Assembly: GCA_030549495.1 (NCBI GenBank) | Contig: JAUIRK010000885.1 | Coordinates: forward strand, 620,001 to 684,000 | Length of the DNA: 64,000 nt | From: Nectonema munidae | Lineage: Eukaryota; Nematomorpha; Nectonematoida; Nectonematidae | Direction of reading: 5' to 3' | Part shown: in pieces, positions 47,103 to 57,299 of the stretch | Layout of the letters: every line of letters begins with the position of its first letter | Position numbering within the stretch: position 1 is the stretch's first letter | The notes under the pieces: generated by a model | Told to the model about the DNA's origin: nothing | Databases searched by the model: none | What the model saw: only the letters and a program-made list of their open reading frames with translations | Position numbers and translations under genes: made by a program

Positions 47103-48728
47103 ATGGATATGCTTTTTTCAAGTGGAGAAGATAAATCTGGCAGTGATTTTTTGGATGAAGATGAGAATGGAATCTTTCTTTTTGAGCAGAGTTTTTGCAA
47201 TTCTAGTGATATTCCTTTCTCTTGTGATAGTGAAGAAGTTGAAGATGAAAGCGAAGATAGCGAGGATCAGAAAAATTCAGACATCTTTATCAGTAAAGAC
47301 AAATCAATTTGGACAAAAATCTCAAAAAATGAATTGAAGAGAGGACGCGTTCAACAACAAAACATAACAAGATTTTCGCCAGGTCCAACAATTTATGCTA
47401 TCACTCATACAGAAAAAAACAGTCCTCTTTCTTCCTTTCGACTTCTTTTTTCTGAAAAAATGCTTCGATTCATTCAGCAGTGTACAATTGCAGAAGCTAA
47501 AAGAGTAACAAAAAATTCGGATTGGAATGTTTCTTTAGAAGAATTAGAAAAGTTCATAGGCTTGATATTCACTAGAGGAGTTATTGGTGCAAAAAACTTA
47601 CCTATAAAAAGTATGTGGAGTAAAGCATGGGGTTGTGAAATTTTTCCCAGTACTATGGCACGTACACGGTTTTTAGAAATAATGAAGTTTCTTCGTTTTG
47701 ACTATAAAAGTGAAAGGAAAATTCGATTTGTCCAAGATAAATTTTGCTTGATTTCTTCAGTGTGGAATGAATTTATACAAAACAGCCAAAAATGCTTTGT
47801 TCCAGGCGCATTTATCACTGTAGACGAACAACTTATGCCGTGCAAGTCTAGATGCAAGTTTATTCAATTCATGTCTAACAAGCCTGATAAATACGGCATA
47901 AAGTTTTGGCTTGCTGTTGATCTAGACACAAAATATTTGGTGAATGGTTTTCCTTACCTTGGCAAAGACATCACCACTCAAAATAGTGCAAGCTCTCCAA
48001 CTGATGTTGTTATGAAATTGATCAAGCCTTATTATAACAGAGGGTACAACATTACTTGCGACAACTACTTCACATCACTCAACTTGGCTGTACAACTCCA
48101 TCAAAAAAAGTGTAGCTTGATTGGTACCATTCGCAACACAAGGAAAGAAATACCTTTGATTTTGAAAGAAAAGCACGCGCTTTATCATACTTTAGCCTTG
48201 AAATCAGAAGAACATCGATTCCTCACTCTTACGAAGTACCAATGCAAGAAGTCCAAATCTGTCATCATTCTCAGCAGCATGCACCAGGATGTTCAAGTAC
48301 CAACTGAGAACAACCAGAAGAAAAAACCGGAAACTGTTCTTTTTTATAATCAGACAAAATCAGGTGTTGATGTGTTTGACCAAATGATAAGATTGTATTC
48401 AACAAAAGCAGCAAGTAGAAGATGGCCCGTACAAGTTTTTTACAATATCTTGGACATGGCCTCAATAAATAGTTGGATACTTTACAATAAAGTTAATAAT
48501 TTGAATTTATCAAGGTTGAAATTTTTGCAACAACTTAGTGAACAATTGACTGAATATAAAATTCATGAGGAGAAAGAATTTTCAAAAACTATCGAAAGAT
48601 GCTTACCACAAAAGCGTAGAACTTGTTCCAACAAAAATTGCAAGAATAGAACTACAGATTTATGTTGTGGCTGTAAAAAGCCAATTTGTGGTACATGTGG
48701 GGTAAAAAAATGCAAAACTTGCATTTAA
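47103..48728 (+). CDS. piggyBac transposase, 541 aa, intact
   Basis: Cut-and-paste transposase acting at TTAA. The N-terminus is acidic (residues 10-60). The catalytic core keeps all four Asp of the family: FITVDEQLMP (Asp241), ITCDNYFTS (Asp320) and SGVDVFDQM (Asp423, Asp426). The RRWPVQVFYNILDMASINSW block follows at 439-458. The C-terminus (508-540) is the Cys-rich zinc-binding domain, CSNKNC ... CCGC ... CGTCGVKKCKTC. Length is near the family's usual 550-600. ATG at 47,103 is the first in frame after the palindromic repeats. A poly(A) signal AATAAA lies at 48,747. No break seen. Confidence 0.95.
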   Translation: MDMLFSSGEDKSGSDFLDEDENGIFLFEQSFCNSSDIPFSCDSEEVEDESEDSEDQKNSDIFISKDKSIWTKISKNELKRGRVQQQNITRFSPGPTIYAITHTEKNSPLSSFRLLFSEKMLRFIQQCTIAEAKRVTKNSDWNVSLEELEKFIGLIFTRGVIGAKNLPIKSMWSKAWGCEIFPSTMARTRFLEIMKFLRFDYKSERKIRFVQDKFCLISSVWNEFIQNSQKCFVPGAFITVDEQLMPCKSRCKFIQFMSNKPDKYGIKFWLAVDLDTKYLVNGFPYLGKDITTQNSASSPTDVVMKLIKPYYNRGYNITCDNYFTSLNLAVQLHQKKCSLIGTIRNTRKEIPLILKEKHALYHTLALKSEEHRFLTLTKYQCKKSKSVIILSSMHQDVQVPTENNQKKKPETVLFYNQTKSGVDVFDQMIRLYSTKAASRRWPVQVFYNILDMASINSWILYNKVNNLNLSRLKFLQQLSEQLTEYKIHEEKEFSKTIERCLPQKRRTCSNKNCKNRTTDLCCGCKKPICGTCGVKKCKTCI

Positions 48729-48746
48729 TATTTGTTTTTTAACTTA

Positions 48747-48752
48747 AATAAA
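48747..48752 (+). terminator. Likely poly(A) signal of the piggyBac transposase
   Basis: AATAAA 19 bases after the stop codon, inside the element and upstream of the right terminal repeat. Confidence 0.5.
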
Positions 48753-48878
48753 TTTTTTCATTATTTTTTTAATTTTTATTTGAAGAAATTCAAGATAATT
48801 TTGATATTTGGTATATAAGCGTCAATTGACGTATTCGGACCTTTATGGTGAATTTTTTTTTGGCCCTTCTAGTGTTAA

Positions 48879-48960
48879 AAAACACAAAAAAGATGAACTA
48901 CAAAAGTGTGATATTAATGATTATTACTGTCTAAAAAATAATGTGGGTGAAATGTCTTTA
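48879..48960 (+). CDS. 3' continuation of OTU-MULE copy A after the piggyBac
   Basis: With the piggyBac and one TTAA removed, the frame continues in phase from ...PFSV to KKHKKDELQKCDINDYYCLK and NNVGEMSL before running into the inverted copy B at 48,961. A Cys/His-rich tail seems to begin here (C..C), but the true C-terminus is lost at the junction. Confidence 0.75.
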
Positions 48961-49606
48961 AATTGCCGCTTCTGCATCGAAGGAATTAATATTTAATTTA
49001 GAACTAAGACCAATTTCTGAAAACAATTTGCGTCTTAAAATAGCAAATTCAGATTTTTTTAGACAAAATTTATCATTGTTATGTCTAATCAAATTGTTTT
49101 TCATGTGCCTAGTGCAAAGAAGTAATGTATGATTTTGGAAAGATTGACTTATAGCTTTCACCAAAGCCTTTTCCTCATCTGACCTTACATAAATATGTCT
49201 ATCCTTAACTTTGGAGGCGATATGAATCAGAAATGAGTAATAAGTTTGAAATTGACCATCCCAATGGAGACACATTGGTCCTAAAAAAATTTGATTGGCT
49301 TTGGTTAATCTACTTTTCAATCTTTTTTTCCTGAAATACAAAATAAGTCAGAAAACATGACCCTAAATTGAATGTTCGATCAATGGTTATTATACATCCA
49401 TTATCAATACATTCTAAAAAGTGATTCAATTGAAAATCAGTATATAAAATAGAAGGTGGCTTACCTTGTGTTGAAAAGAAGTGTCTGATAAAAAGATGTT
49501 GGTTACAACACATGGAAATTGACATCTGAATTTCTTCAGATAGATTCATGAGTGTATTAGGATTTTCAATTTCATCCTTATAATTTCGCTGTTGCCATGT
49601 TCTTGA

Positions 49607-50347
49607 TTACACTGAACTGCTTGATTACGCTGCCGCATAGTCTCATAGGTCTCTGTCAAGCCGAACGCGTGAGCCAGTGGGACTGATGGTTTCTCGTTGC
49701 CATTGTGGAGCAAAAGAGCTTTCAAGCTGTTCTTCCCCGAGTTGATGAAGAGGCGCCAGTCTGCAGGATCTTGATCACACCCAGGTTCTTTCAACAGACC
49801 GTTGATGTCACTGCAGAATGTCATCGTGTCTTCCATCTCAAAGAACTCAGCCATGTCTCTGTGACGTGCTCTGAACAAGGATATCTTGGTGTTAGGTTCC
49901 AGTAGATTCCACTGCTGCAGCCTTGGAATCCAAGCAGCTCTGCCTTCGCCTTTGACAGCGAGAGATCTCTTACAAGATCATTTAAGTCTCCCTGGTTCAG
50001 AAGGTGTGGTTATTGAGTGCCGGGTTCAAAAGGTTCATCATCACCATCCTCTTCACCACTGCTTACAGCTATGTTCTGATCAGCTGGAGGTGTTGGAACG
50101 GGGTTCTCGTCATCATGAGGCACAGGTTTACGAGCAGAGACGCAGTCAGCGTACTTGATGTAACCTTTATTCTTCTTGTTGAAGCCGGCGATGGTTGTGC
50201 AGCAGAAATAACAATCATCATCATGATTCTGCGGCTCACGCCATATCATGGGTACCGCAAATGGCATGCTCGCGCGCTTGCCCACCAACCACTGAGTCAA
50301 GGTTGTGTGACAGCTTGTGCAACAGATGCGTGGTGCCCAGCTTCCTT
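49607..50347 (-). pseudogene. GC-rich fragment of an unrelated multi-copy gene
   Basis: About 740 bp, close to half G+C, against a background near 30 percent. On the minus strand: KGSWAPRICCTSCHTTLTQW, ASMPFAVPMIWREPQNHDDD, CYFCCTTIAGFNKKNKGYIK, QGDLNDLVRDLSLSKAKAEL, DPADWRLFINSGKNSLKALL and LLHNGNEKPSVPLAHAFGL. From memory this matches a family of uncharacterised proteins present in many copies in arthropod genomes; its function is unknown to me. It starts and ends mid-protein and lacks element ends. The frame has a stop and a shift. It sits inside copy B. Confidence 0.7.
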
Positions 50348-51328
50348 TCTGTATATATATTTCGTACACTATCTTGAGATTTACTTAATTTTTTCATAAC
50401 AAGATCTCTTGTTTCCTCATCAGTTCTTACATAAATGTTAGAATTTTTTGAGTTAAGATGAGGAATTAAGGTTGGAAAAGTCCCAATGTATTCATATGTC
50501 ATTATTTGGAAAAGATTAGGATTAAGTTTTGGCGACACATAAAAATAAGATATCCTTCTTTGATAATTTTCATCCCTTTTTAACTTTGAATAATGTCTTT
50601 TAACATAAATTACATTTGATTCGTCAAGGTGGTTAACCCTGACAAAAGATAAACTGTTATCAGAATTTACTACATAAGAAAACTTATTAGTTGAGTTTTT
50701 AGTCCAGGCACCACAGTCATCGAAAAATTTATTCTTATTTTGAGAAGTCTTTTTAACGAGGAAACATATATTTTCTTTACTGAACCCCAATGAAACATTA
50801 TCATATGGAAGAGATGTGTTATTAATAAATTCAAACCAATCATTTCTAGATAAAAATTCTTCTATTTTGATAAACGAATTTGTTTTATCTGATTGAGTAT
50901 ATACACAAGCGTAACTGTGCTCATAATAAATTGATTTACCAGCCACGGCTTTTAATGACTCACAATTTCTGTTATTAATATCATCGGAGTGACATTCAAG
51001 CAAAATTTTATCTTTTTTAACCAACTCTTCTATGGGAACTAATTGATCTTTATTTCTGAATACGGAAGAAACATGTTTTTCGCATTTAACCAAAGGAACA
51101 AAGTGGTTTGGAAATGAAGGATAATTTTTTTTGAAATTAGTATATGTAAATAAAATTTTTATGTTATCAAACGAAGAAATTTTCTTCGAGTTAAACTCAA
51201 GAGGTAAAATGATTGTATTTAATATCAAATGAGCAACATCATCAATTGAATTATACGGTGGATATACTAATCTAATTGGTTTTTTTAGAACATTTGAAAG
51301 AGCACTTATCGTGAAAACATTAGACCAA

Positions 51329-51508
51329 GAGGTCGTTCACAATTGACGTCAACATTTTTTTGATAAATTTGACCCCCCCCCCCCCCCCCCCCCCCTCATG
51401 TCAACTTTTATATATATTATCACTTAACAAAATCGACTTATGTCAACTTTGGATACCCCCCCCCCCCCCCCCCCCCCCGTTTTAGTTGACGTCAATTGTG
51501 AACGACCC
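51329..51508. mobile_element. MITE with poly-C runs
   Basis: About 180 bp with inverted ends GGTCGTTCACAATTGACGTC. It splits copy B's OTU domain where copy A reads straight through (ACGGTTGGTCTAATG), so the insertion is certain. CCAA on both sides may be a short target duplication. Two runs of over 20 C lie inside. Each end carries TGACGTCA, a perfect CRE/ATF site. Confidence 0.82.
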
Positions 51509-51759
51509 CCAACCGTAATTTGAACATGCACCATAAACTGCATCTTCTAAACTGCATACTTTATTATACTCTTCATTCCTATATTTTTCATAGTTTTCAA
51601 CTAATTCAAATGCTGTTAAAATGCGGTATATAATAGAATAATTTTCATTATCATGAAAGAATATAGAAATGGAATTAAACAAACAGTTCCCATCTCCTTT
51701 AGTGGTTAAGAGAATGTAGTTTGTGTCCATATTAAACGTGTGCATATTTATTTTTCAGC

Positions 51760-53350
51760 AAAATTTTGACATTATCTGTACTTAACTTTATAACATAGAA
51801 TCTATATTATACAATACCTTGAAAATTTATAATTATATACAGTTTGGAACGCATAACACTTTATATATTTATTTTTTTCAATAATCATGGCTACTTTTTA
51901 GAAAATGTCAATCAAAATTTTGATTAATCAAAAATATATCTAATAATATATTCCTTCAAATTTTACATAAAATATATGTTTTTATACAAAATCGGTCATG
52001 TTGTTTTCATTTCTGCACTCATTTTTTACATTTAGGATTTGAAAATACCTATAATTGTTAATCAAATTTGCGGTTTTATACCAAATCGATCATGTTGTTT
52101 TCATTTCTGGACTCTACATATAGGATTTGAAAATACCTATAAGTATTAATCAAATTTGCGGTTTACTTCTGAAAATTGTCTCCAAAAACATTATCAACCA
52201 TGCTGTTTTCATTTCTGAACTCATTTTTCACGTTTAGAGGTTTTAAATATCAGTCAAAATTTGCGGTTTACTTTTAAAAGCTATCCAAAAATATTCTCTC
52301 AATTTTACATGAAATATTTGTTTTTATACTAAATCGATCATGCTGTTTTCATTTTTGAACTCATTTTTTACATATAGGATTTGAAAATACCTATAAGTAT
52401 TAATCAAAATTGCGGTTTCTTCTGAAAATTATCTCCAAAAATATTCTCTTGAAATATATGTTTTTATACCAAATCAACCATGCTGTTTTCATTTCTAAAC
52501 TCATTTTTTACATTTAGCATGTGAAAATACCTATAAGTGTTAATCAAATTTGCGGTTTACTTTTAAAAATTGTCTCCAAAAACATTCATTCAAATTTTAC
52601 AATTAAATATATGTTTTTATACCAAATCAACCATGCTAGTTTCATTTATGGACTCAATTTTTGCAGTTTGAATTTGAAAATACATATAAGTATCAATTAA
52701 ATTTGCGTTTAGTTCTAAAAATTTGTTTTTATAGCAAATAGATCATGATGATTCCATTACTGAACACAGTTTTCCCATTTAGAGGTTTTACTGCTAGTGT
52801 CAATCAAATTTGCAGTTTATGTCTGAAAACTATATCCCAAAATATTCTCTCTAATTTTAAATGAAATATATGTTTTTATACCAATTCGACCATGATAATT
52901 TTTATTTCTGAAATCATTTTTTGCATTTAGAAGTTTTAAATGTCTGAAAGTGTCAATCAAATTTTCGATTTACTTCTAATGTCTACAGAAATATTTTTGA
53001 ATCATTTTTGGACTCAGGTTTGGCATTTATGGTTTTAAAATATCTGAAAGCTTGAATATGATTTGCGGTTTACTTCTAGATACTGTCTTCAAAAATATTT
53101 TCAAAAAAATAAAATATCTGTTTTATACCAAATCGACTATGCTTATTTTATTTCTGTACTGGATTTTGGATAATACAGTTAAAAAATATCTCGAAGTGAC
53201 AATTGAATTAGTAATGTATGCCTGAAAATCAGTTCTGTAAAAAAATTTCAAAAAATGGCTGCATATTAGGTATATAGTAAAAATATACTTTTTTTTTTGT
53301 ATATTTTGGCTTATAATACTTTCTACAATCATCTTGAGTATGAAATATTT
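51760..53350 (-). repeat. Array of about 130-150 bp units
   Basis: About nine diverged units carrying ACCAAATCGATCATG(C/T)TG, TTTTCATTTCT, GATTTGAAAATACCTATAAG and CAAATTTGCGGTTTACTTCT. The same unit occurs inverted at 4,200-4,720. 51,810-51,950 matches 3,530-3,660. Confidence 0.8.
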
Positions 53351-53382
53351 ATTAAAAAAAATAAAACATTATAAAATCTTTT

Positions 53383-53870
53383 GAAAATTTGTATGAGAGA
53401 AGGAACCAAGTTGAAAACTAATTGAAAAGAAAACATGTGATCAAAACAAATAATTAAAAAAAATATGTATCTTGACTAAATGGAAGATCTACAATGTTCT
53501 AATGAACTAGGAAGTGGTTTAATTATATAATATTAGATGCTTCAAAAAAGATTTTGACTGTGAAAAAGAAAATTTGTATGAGAGAAGGAACCAAGTTGAA
53601 AACTAATTGAAAAGAAAACATGTGATCAAAACAAATAATTAAAAAAAATATGTATATAATATTAGATGCTTCAAAAAAGATTTTGACTGTGAAAAAGAAA
53701 ATTTGTATGAGAGAAGGAACCAAGTTGAAAACTAATTGAAAAGAAAACATGTGATCAAAACAAATAATTAAAAAAAATATGTATCTTGACTAAATGGAAG
53801 ATCTACAATGTTCTAATGAACTAGGAAGTGGTTTAATTATATAATATTAGATGCTTCAAAAAAGATTTTG
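53383..53870. repeat. Tandem triplication, 130-185 bp units
   Basis: The block GAGAGAAGGAACCAAGTTGA ... ACATGTGATCAAAACAAAT occurs three times (from about 53,395, 53,580 and 53,710). The middle copy lacks a stretch present in the outer two (TTGACTAAATGGAAGATCT). The copies look identical, so this is very recent. Confidence 0.88.
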
Positions 53871-54290
53871 ACTGTGAAAAAGAAGTTCCTCTCTTACAAA
53901 TGAAAAATATTTAAATCTATAGCTTATCATCTAGGATTACAGTTAACATTTAGCTAAGATGGGTAGGAAATCTGAAAATTTAGAATAGGTCAGATTTATC
54001 AAAAATGCCACAGATGCCAATATATGAGAATTTAGTCACTATCAAGATATTTTTAATTTAAATTGAATTTGTCCATCTTTTTCCTTTTGCGTCAAAGAAA
54101 TAATTTTTTAGATGAAGAACGTGGACAACTTTTTGTAATTGAACAATCAACATCACCAATGATTCATCAGAAAAAAACCTTTGAAATAAGATTGGTTGAC
54201 AAATATTCAGGCCTGATAATAAAATACACGATACTGATAAAAAAGACAGATCATCCAGAAGATTCTTTAATCAAAATGCTTTGAGAGAGG
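53870..54290 (+). repeat. Mosaic repeat family copy 2, core
   Basis: Matches 3,670-4,135 in the same orientation. A frame at 54,090-54,284 reads NFLDEERGQLFVIEQSTSPM, and the copy near 3.9 kb gives the same peptide with a stop. Possibly the remains of a coding region of an unknown element. Confidence 0.6.
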
Positions 54291-54599
54291 AAAAAAGTAA
54301 TTTTATCATTATAAAAAAAATTTCGAACAGACATTGCAGAATATAAATTTCTAATGAAAATAGAGCTACCAAGAAAGGATCATCATGGAATGAATAGCAA
54401 AATTACGCACTGTAAATTATAATATGACGTAGAGACTACGAGCCGATATCGAAATTGTAGCCAAAAAGATGGAGGTCCTAACGAGTTACATAAGTTACTG
54501 TAGAATGAAATATTTTGAATGAATTAAACATCTAAAGTTGGTTTATTAAATAAATTAAAAAAATAATTACCAGAGAAATGCTGCAAGTAGAAGTTATTT

Positions 54600-55345
54600 T
54601 TATGTTTATATATTTGACATTGATTTACAGGTTTAATCCATTTTTTGACAGGTTTTATTGATTTCATAAAAAATGAATATCACCATTAAATTCTGCATAG
54701 TTGAAATGTATAAAAAACTTTTTATAAGAATAAAAATTTTAATTTTGACATGGGCTGTCATATTTAAATTATTTTGTCAGTTTTGACTAATATTTATAAA
54801 AAAAAATAGGAGTATAACCAGTAAACACAGCCTACTTGAAAATGGGATATGTGTGTAAAATGCCATACACGGTAAGCTTCATCATCTCCCTATACTTTCT
54901 ATTAAACGTAATTCTCTAATTCAAAAAACCGTCTCTGATTCTTTCTTTTTGGGATAAATCAATTTTTGACAGGTTTGATTGATTTTCATAAAAAAAAATG
55001 AATATCACCTCTGAATTCAGCATATTTGAAAATGGATATACATGTGTAAAAACTTTATATACTTATCTAGATAAAAAGTTCCTTTTTGAGATGGCTGTCA
55101 CATTTAGATTAATTTTTTGACAGGTTTTGTTGATTTTCATAATAAATGAATATCACCACTGAATTTAGCATATTTGAAAATTGGTATACATGCGTAAAAA
55201 ACTTTATATGATTATTTAAATAAAAAGTTCTTTTTGGAGATGAGCTGTCAAATATAAATCAATTTTTTGACAGGTTAGATTGATTTTGATAAAAAAAAAA
55301 TGGACATCACCACTGAATTCAGCATCGTTGAAATATATATGTAAG
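54600..55345 (+). repeat. Four diverged units around TTTTTGACAGGTTT
   Basis: Units near 54,640, 54,960, 55,115 and 55,260 share TTTTTGACAGGTT(T)GATTGATTTTCAT, GAATATCACCACTGAATTCA and a following TGAGATGGGCTGTCA. A further copy lies at 61,075-61,150, outside the large element. Confidence 0.75.
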
Positions 55346-55588
55346 ATTAAAAATATTTATAAAAACTTATTAATATCTGAGAAAAATAGGGGGTCTCTTT
55401 ACGCCCCCCCCACCAGCACTTGAGCAGACAAATTTTGTCCAGCACTAATAGGGTTAAATGTTACTTATATGCTTTGTCGTTTTGCCATTTTGACAAAATA
55501 AGAAAATATAAAAAAAGTAAAATTGACAAGATAGACTAAAAAATTCAAATAAACAAAATAAAAAGTAAATTAATTTTGATAATTTCAG

Positions 55589-55697
55589 GTATATCACAGA
55601 TTCGCTTTTTACTGATAATATTCAAGAACAAGGGAAATATAATCACTTAGAGACTCTCCAATTTATTAAAGGACCAGTTGAGACACTGATAAACATG
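55589..55697 (+). CDS. Exon-like open stretch, unknown
   Basis: Between TAATTTCAG and GTTTACTC, 109 nt are open in one frame: YITDSLFTDNIQEQGKYNHL, then ETLQFIKGPVETLINM. Composition is protein-like, but I do not recognise a family and no partner exon was found. It may be an exon of a host or transposon gene, or chance. Confidence 0.25.
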
Positions 55698-56044
55698 GTT
55701 TACTCATCGTGTGCATATTGAAGCGAGGAATTGTTATTATTATTAAGCTCTCATATCGTTTGAAAATATCTTGGATAGAAATTTCACGGCTCTTGCGCAT
55801 GATGAATGATTCTAGTCTGAATACGATCTTTCATCCTCTTTTTCATCTCATCTTACATCATGTATTGTCGTGTTCAATGATCATTACATCCTATAATGCG
55901 ATCATAAATTTTTTATATGCAAGCTTTTTAAAGTACTTTTACTTGTGAAATTATTGGGGGAGGGGGCGAAGGCAATTTTCGCCTCCCCCATACCCCTGAA
56001 AACAAATTGTGCCGCTCTCGTCCCCGAATGTGCACTCCTGATAT

Positions 56045-56165
56045 GACAATGGTTATCTTGTAGACCATAATTTCAAAGATTAAGATTATAACTCTTGAAT
56101 TGTAATGATTACTTATTACTTTGTATCAATTAATAACCTCGATGTTTTTGAATTAAACTTTTTTA
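56045..56165 (+). repeat. Direct repeat, partner at 56,812-56,915
   Basis: Both carry CTTGTAGACCATAATTT, AGATTAAGA, ATTGTAATG, TTACTTTGTATCAAT and CTTCGATGTTTTTGAATT or near variants. Translated, both give VFELN-type peptide upstream of the hAT tail, so they may be two copies of the same hAT segment. Confidence 0.65.
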
Positions 56166-56189
56166 CACTTTGTAATATTTTATCCTAAA

Positions 56190-56410
56190 GATATCCTGAA
56201 TTCCTATATTTTCTATTATCATGGAAGAATATTGAAAATGAATTAAATAAACAGTTTCCTTATCTTGTAGTAGCTAACCCATGTATCCCGAATTTTTCTT
56301 TAATAAACGCAGACGATAGTTTTTTTTATTGTAATTAATATGAATTTCGAAAATCCTCTCCTCGTCCTGGGTATAAATTGGTTAAGGTAATGTAGTTTGA
56401 TCTATATTAT
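56190..56410 (-). pseudogene. Old OTU-domain fragment split by a MITE
   Basis: On the minus strand, pieces at 56,195-56,265 and 56,390-56,415 align with copy B around its first OTU motif (TTTCTATTATCATGGAAGAATA and AATGTAGTTTGATCTATATT against the corresponding B sequence). Between them a piggyBac-type MITE (CTAACCCATG ... TTGGTTAAG, with AATAAACGCAGACGATAG inside) is inserted. Much more diverged than copy B, so this family has been here for some time. Confidence 0.65.
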
Positions 56411-56834
56411 TTTGAAATGTGTTTAGAGTTAAAATCAACCTAACATTTTCCCTTCTATGTTCTACATTAACAATTTATTTCTGGAAATTCAAATGATGAA
56501 TTATTATTCTGAAATTTCCAGTATATTGACTATTTGCATCAATTTTTCTCCAAATTTAGATTTTTTAAAAAATGTGAAAATGATGATAAAATAAATTGGA
56601 CGAAATTTCTGATTTCACAATTTTAATTTAACCTATTTCTATAATTTTTTTTACGCTCTTATAAAAATTTCGTTGCATGTCTTATCTCCTTCAAACTGCA
56701 TCACCTTGACGTGGTGAAGGAGCTTATACCGGTATCGGTTACTAAATGATGCAGAAATAAAAATCTTTTTAATTCAAATGTTATAATTTTATAAATATTT
56801 TTAGACATGACACGATGGTTACCTTGTAGACCAT

Positions 56835-57250
56835 AATTTTGAAGATTAAGAATTGTAATGGTTATTACTTTGTATCAATAAATGACTTCGATGTTTTTGA
56901 ATTTAACTCTTTAACCGGATCTTCCCTTTTTAACTTTCACAACCAGTTCATCCAAGCTGGGATTGACAATCTCAATTGCAGATTTGACTCGAAGTTGTTG
57001 AATGACTGTGTGCAATTAGATCCCAGAAATTGGTCGAAAAAGTAAGAAGAATTCGTAACTTATGGAGACACGGAAGTGATGGTTGTGGCTCGATTTTTCA
57101 AACAAGATGTGATGTCCATTGTATCTCTTTCGAGATTTCAAATGCTTGTTCGCTGAATGCGAACGTGAATTTAGTTCGATGAATGACATATGTACATCAT
57201 AACGTAATCAGATGACTGTACAAGCATTTGAGGTCATTCAATAATATAGC
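56835..57250 (+). pseudogene. hAT transposase C-terminal remnant (ZNF862-like)
   Basis: 56,839-57,045 gives FNFHNQFIQAGIDNLNCRFD and LDPRNWSKK. Then, in other frames, YGDTEVM near 57,060 and AECEREFSSMNDICTS near 57,155-57,205. This is the order 'Y-LDNL--RF ... LDP--W ... NAECERGFS-MN-I-T-LR' of ZNF862/KIAA1586-type hAT proteins. The N-terminal two thirds are absent and the frame is broken. Confidence 0.75.
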
Positions 57251-57299
57251 CTAACTCTTGTAGTTTCAGTGTTTGTCATGACCCATATTCATAAGAATT

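Larger units (their letters stand above)
46781..48878 (+). mobile_element. piggyBac element, apparently whole, inserted in copy A
   Basis: TTAA at 46,781-46,784 and 48,875-48,878. Terminal inverted repeats CACTAGAAGGACC and, inward from the right, CACTAGAAGGGCC. A palindromic site GACGTCAATTGACGT or near variant recurs near both ends (46,801, 46,981 and 48,819), a likely internal repeat for transposase binding. 2,090 bp with one uninterrupted transposase frame, so it may be young and possibly active. Confidence 0.93.
48961..51741 (-). pseudogene. OTU-MULE copy B, inverted and interrupted
   Basis: Reads on the minus strand and matches copy A almost base for base (for example NQIFLG for NPIFLG and VRSD for VGSD), from copy A's residue 67 to about residue 697. 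Both ends are therefore missing. It is interrupted by a poly-C MITE in the OTU domain and by a GC-rich foreign fragment before the catalytic core, and a 19-bp deletion lies next to the latter. Copies A and B lie tail to tail and meet at 48,960/48,961. Near identity means the duplication is recent. Confidence 0.88.

Noticed and set aside
49705-50399. Several frames on the + strand of the GC-rich fragment
   Set aside because: Shadows of the minus-strand protein, which has clear family motifs.
53523-53750. Hydrophobic frame on the minus strand
   Set aside because: It is a by-product of the tandem triplication, with the same peptide repeated.
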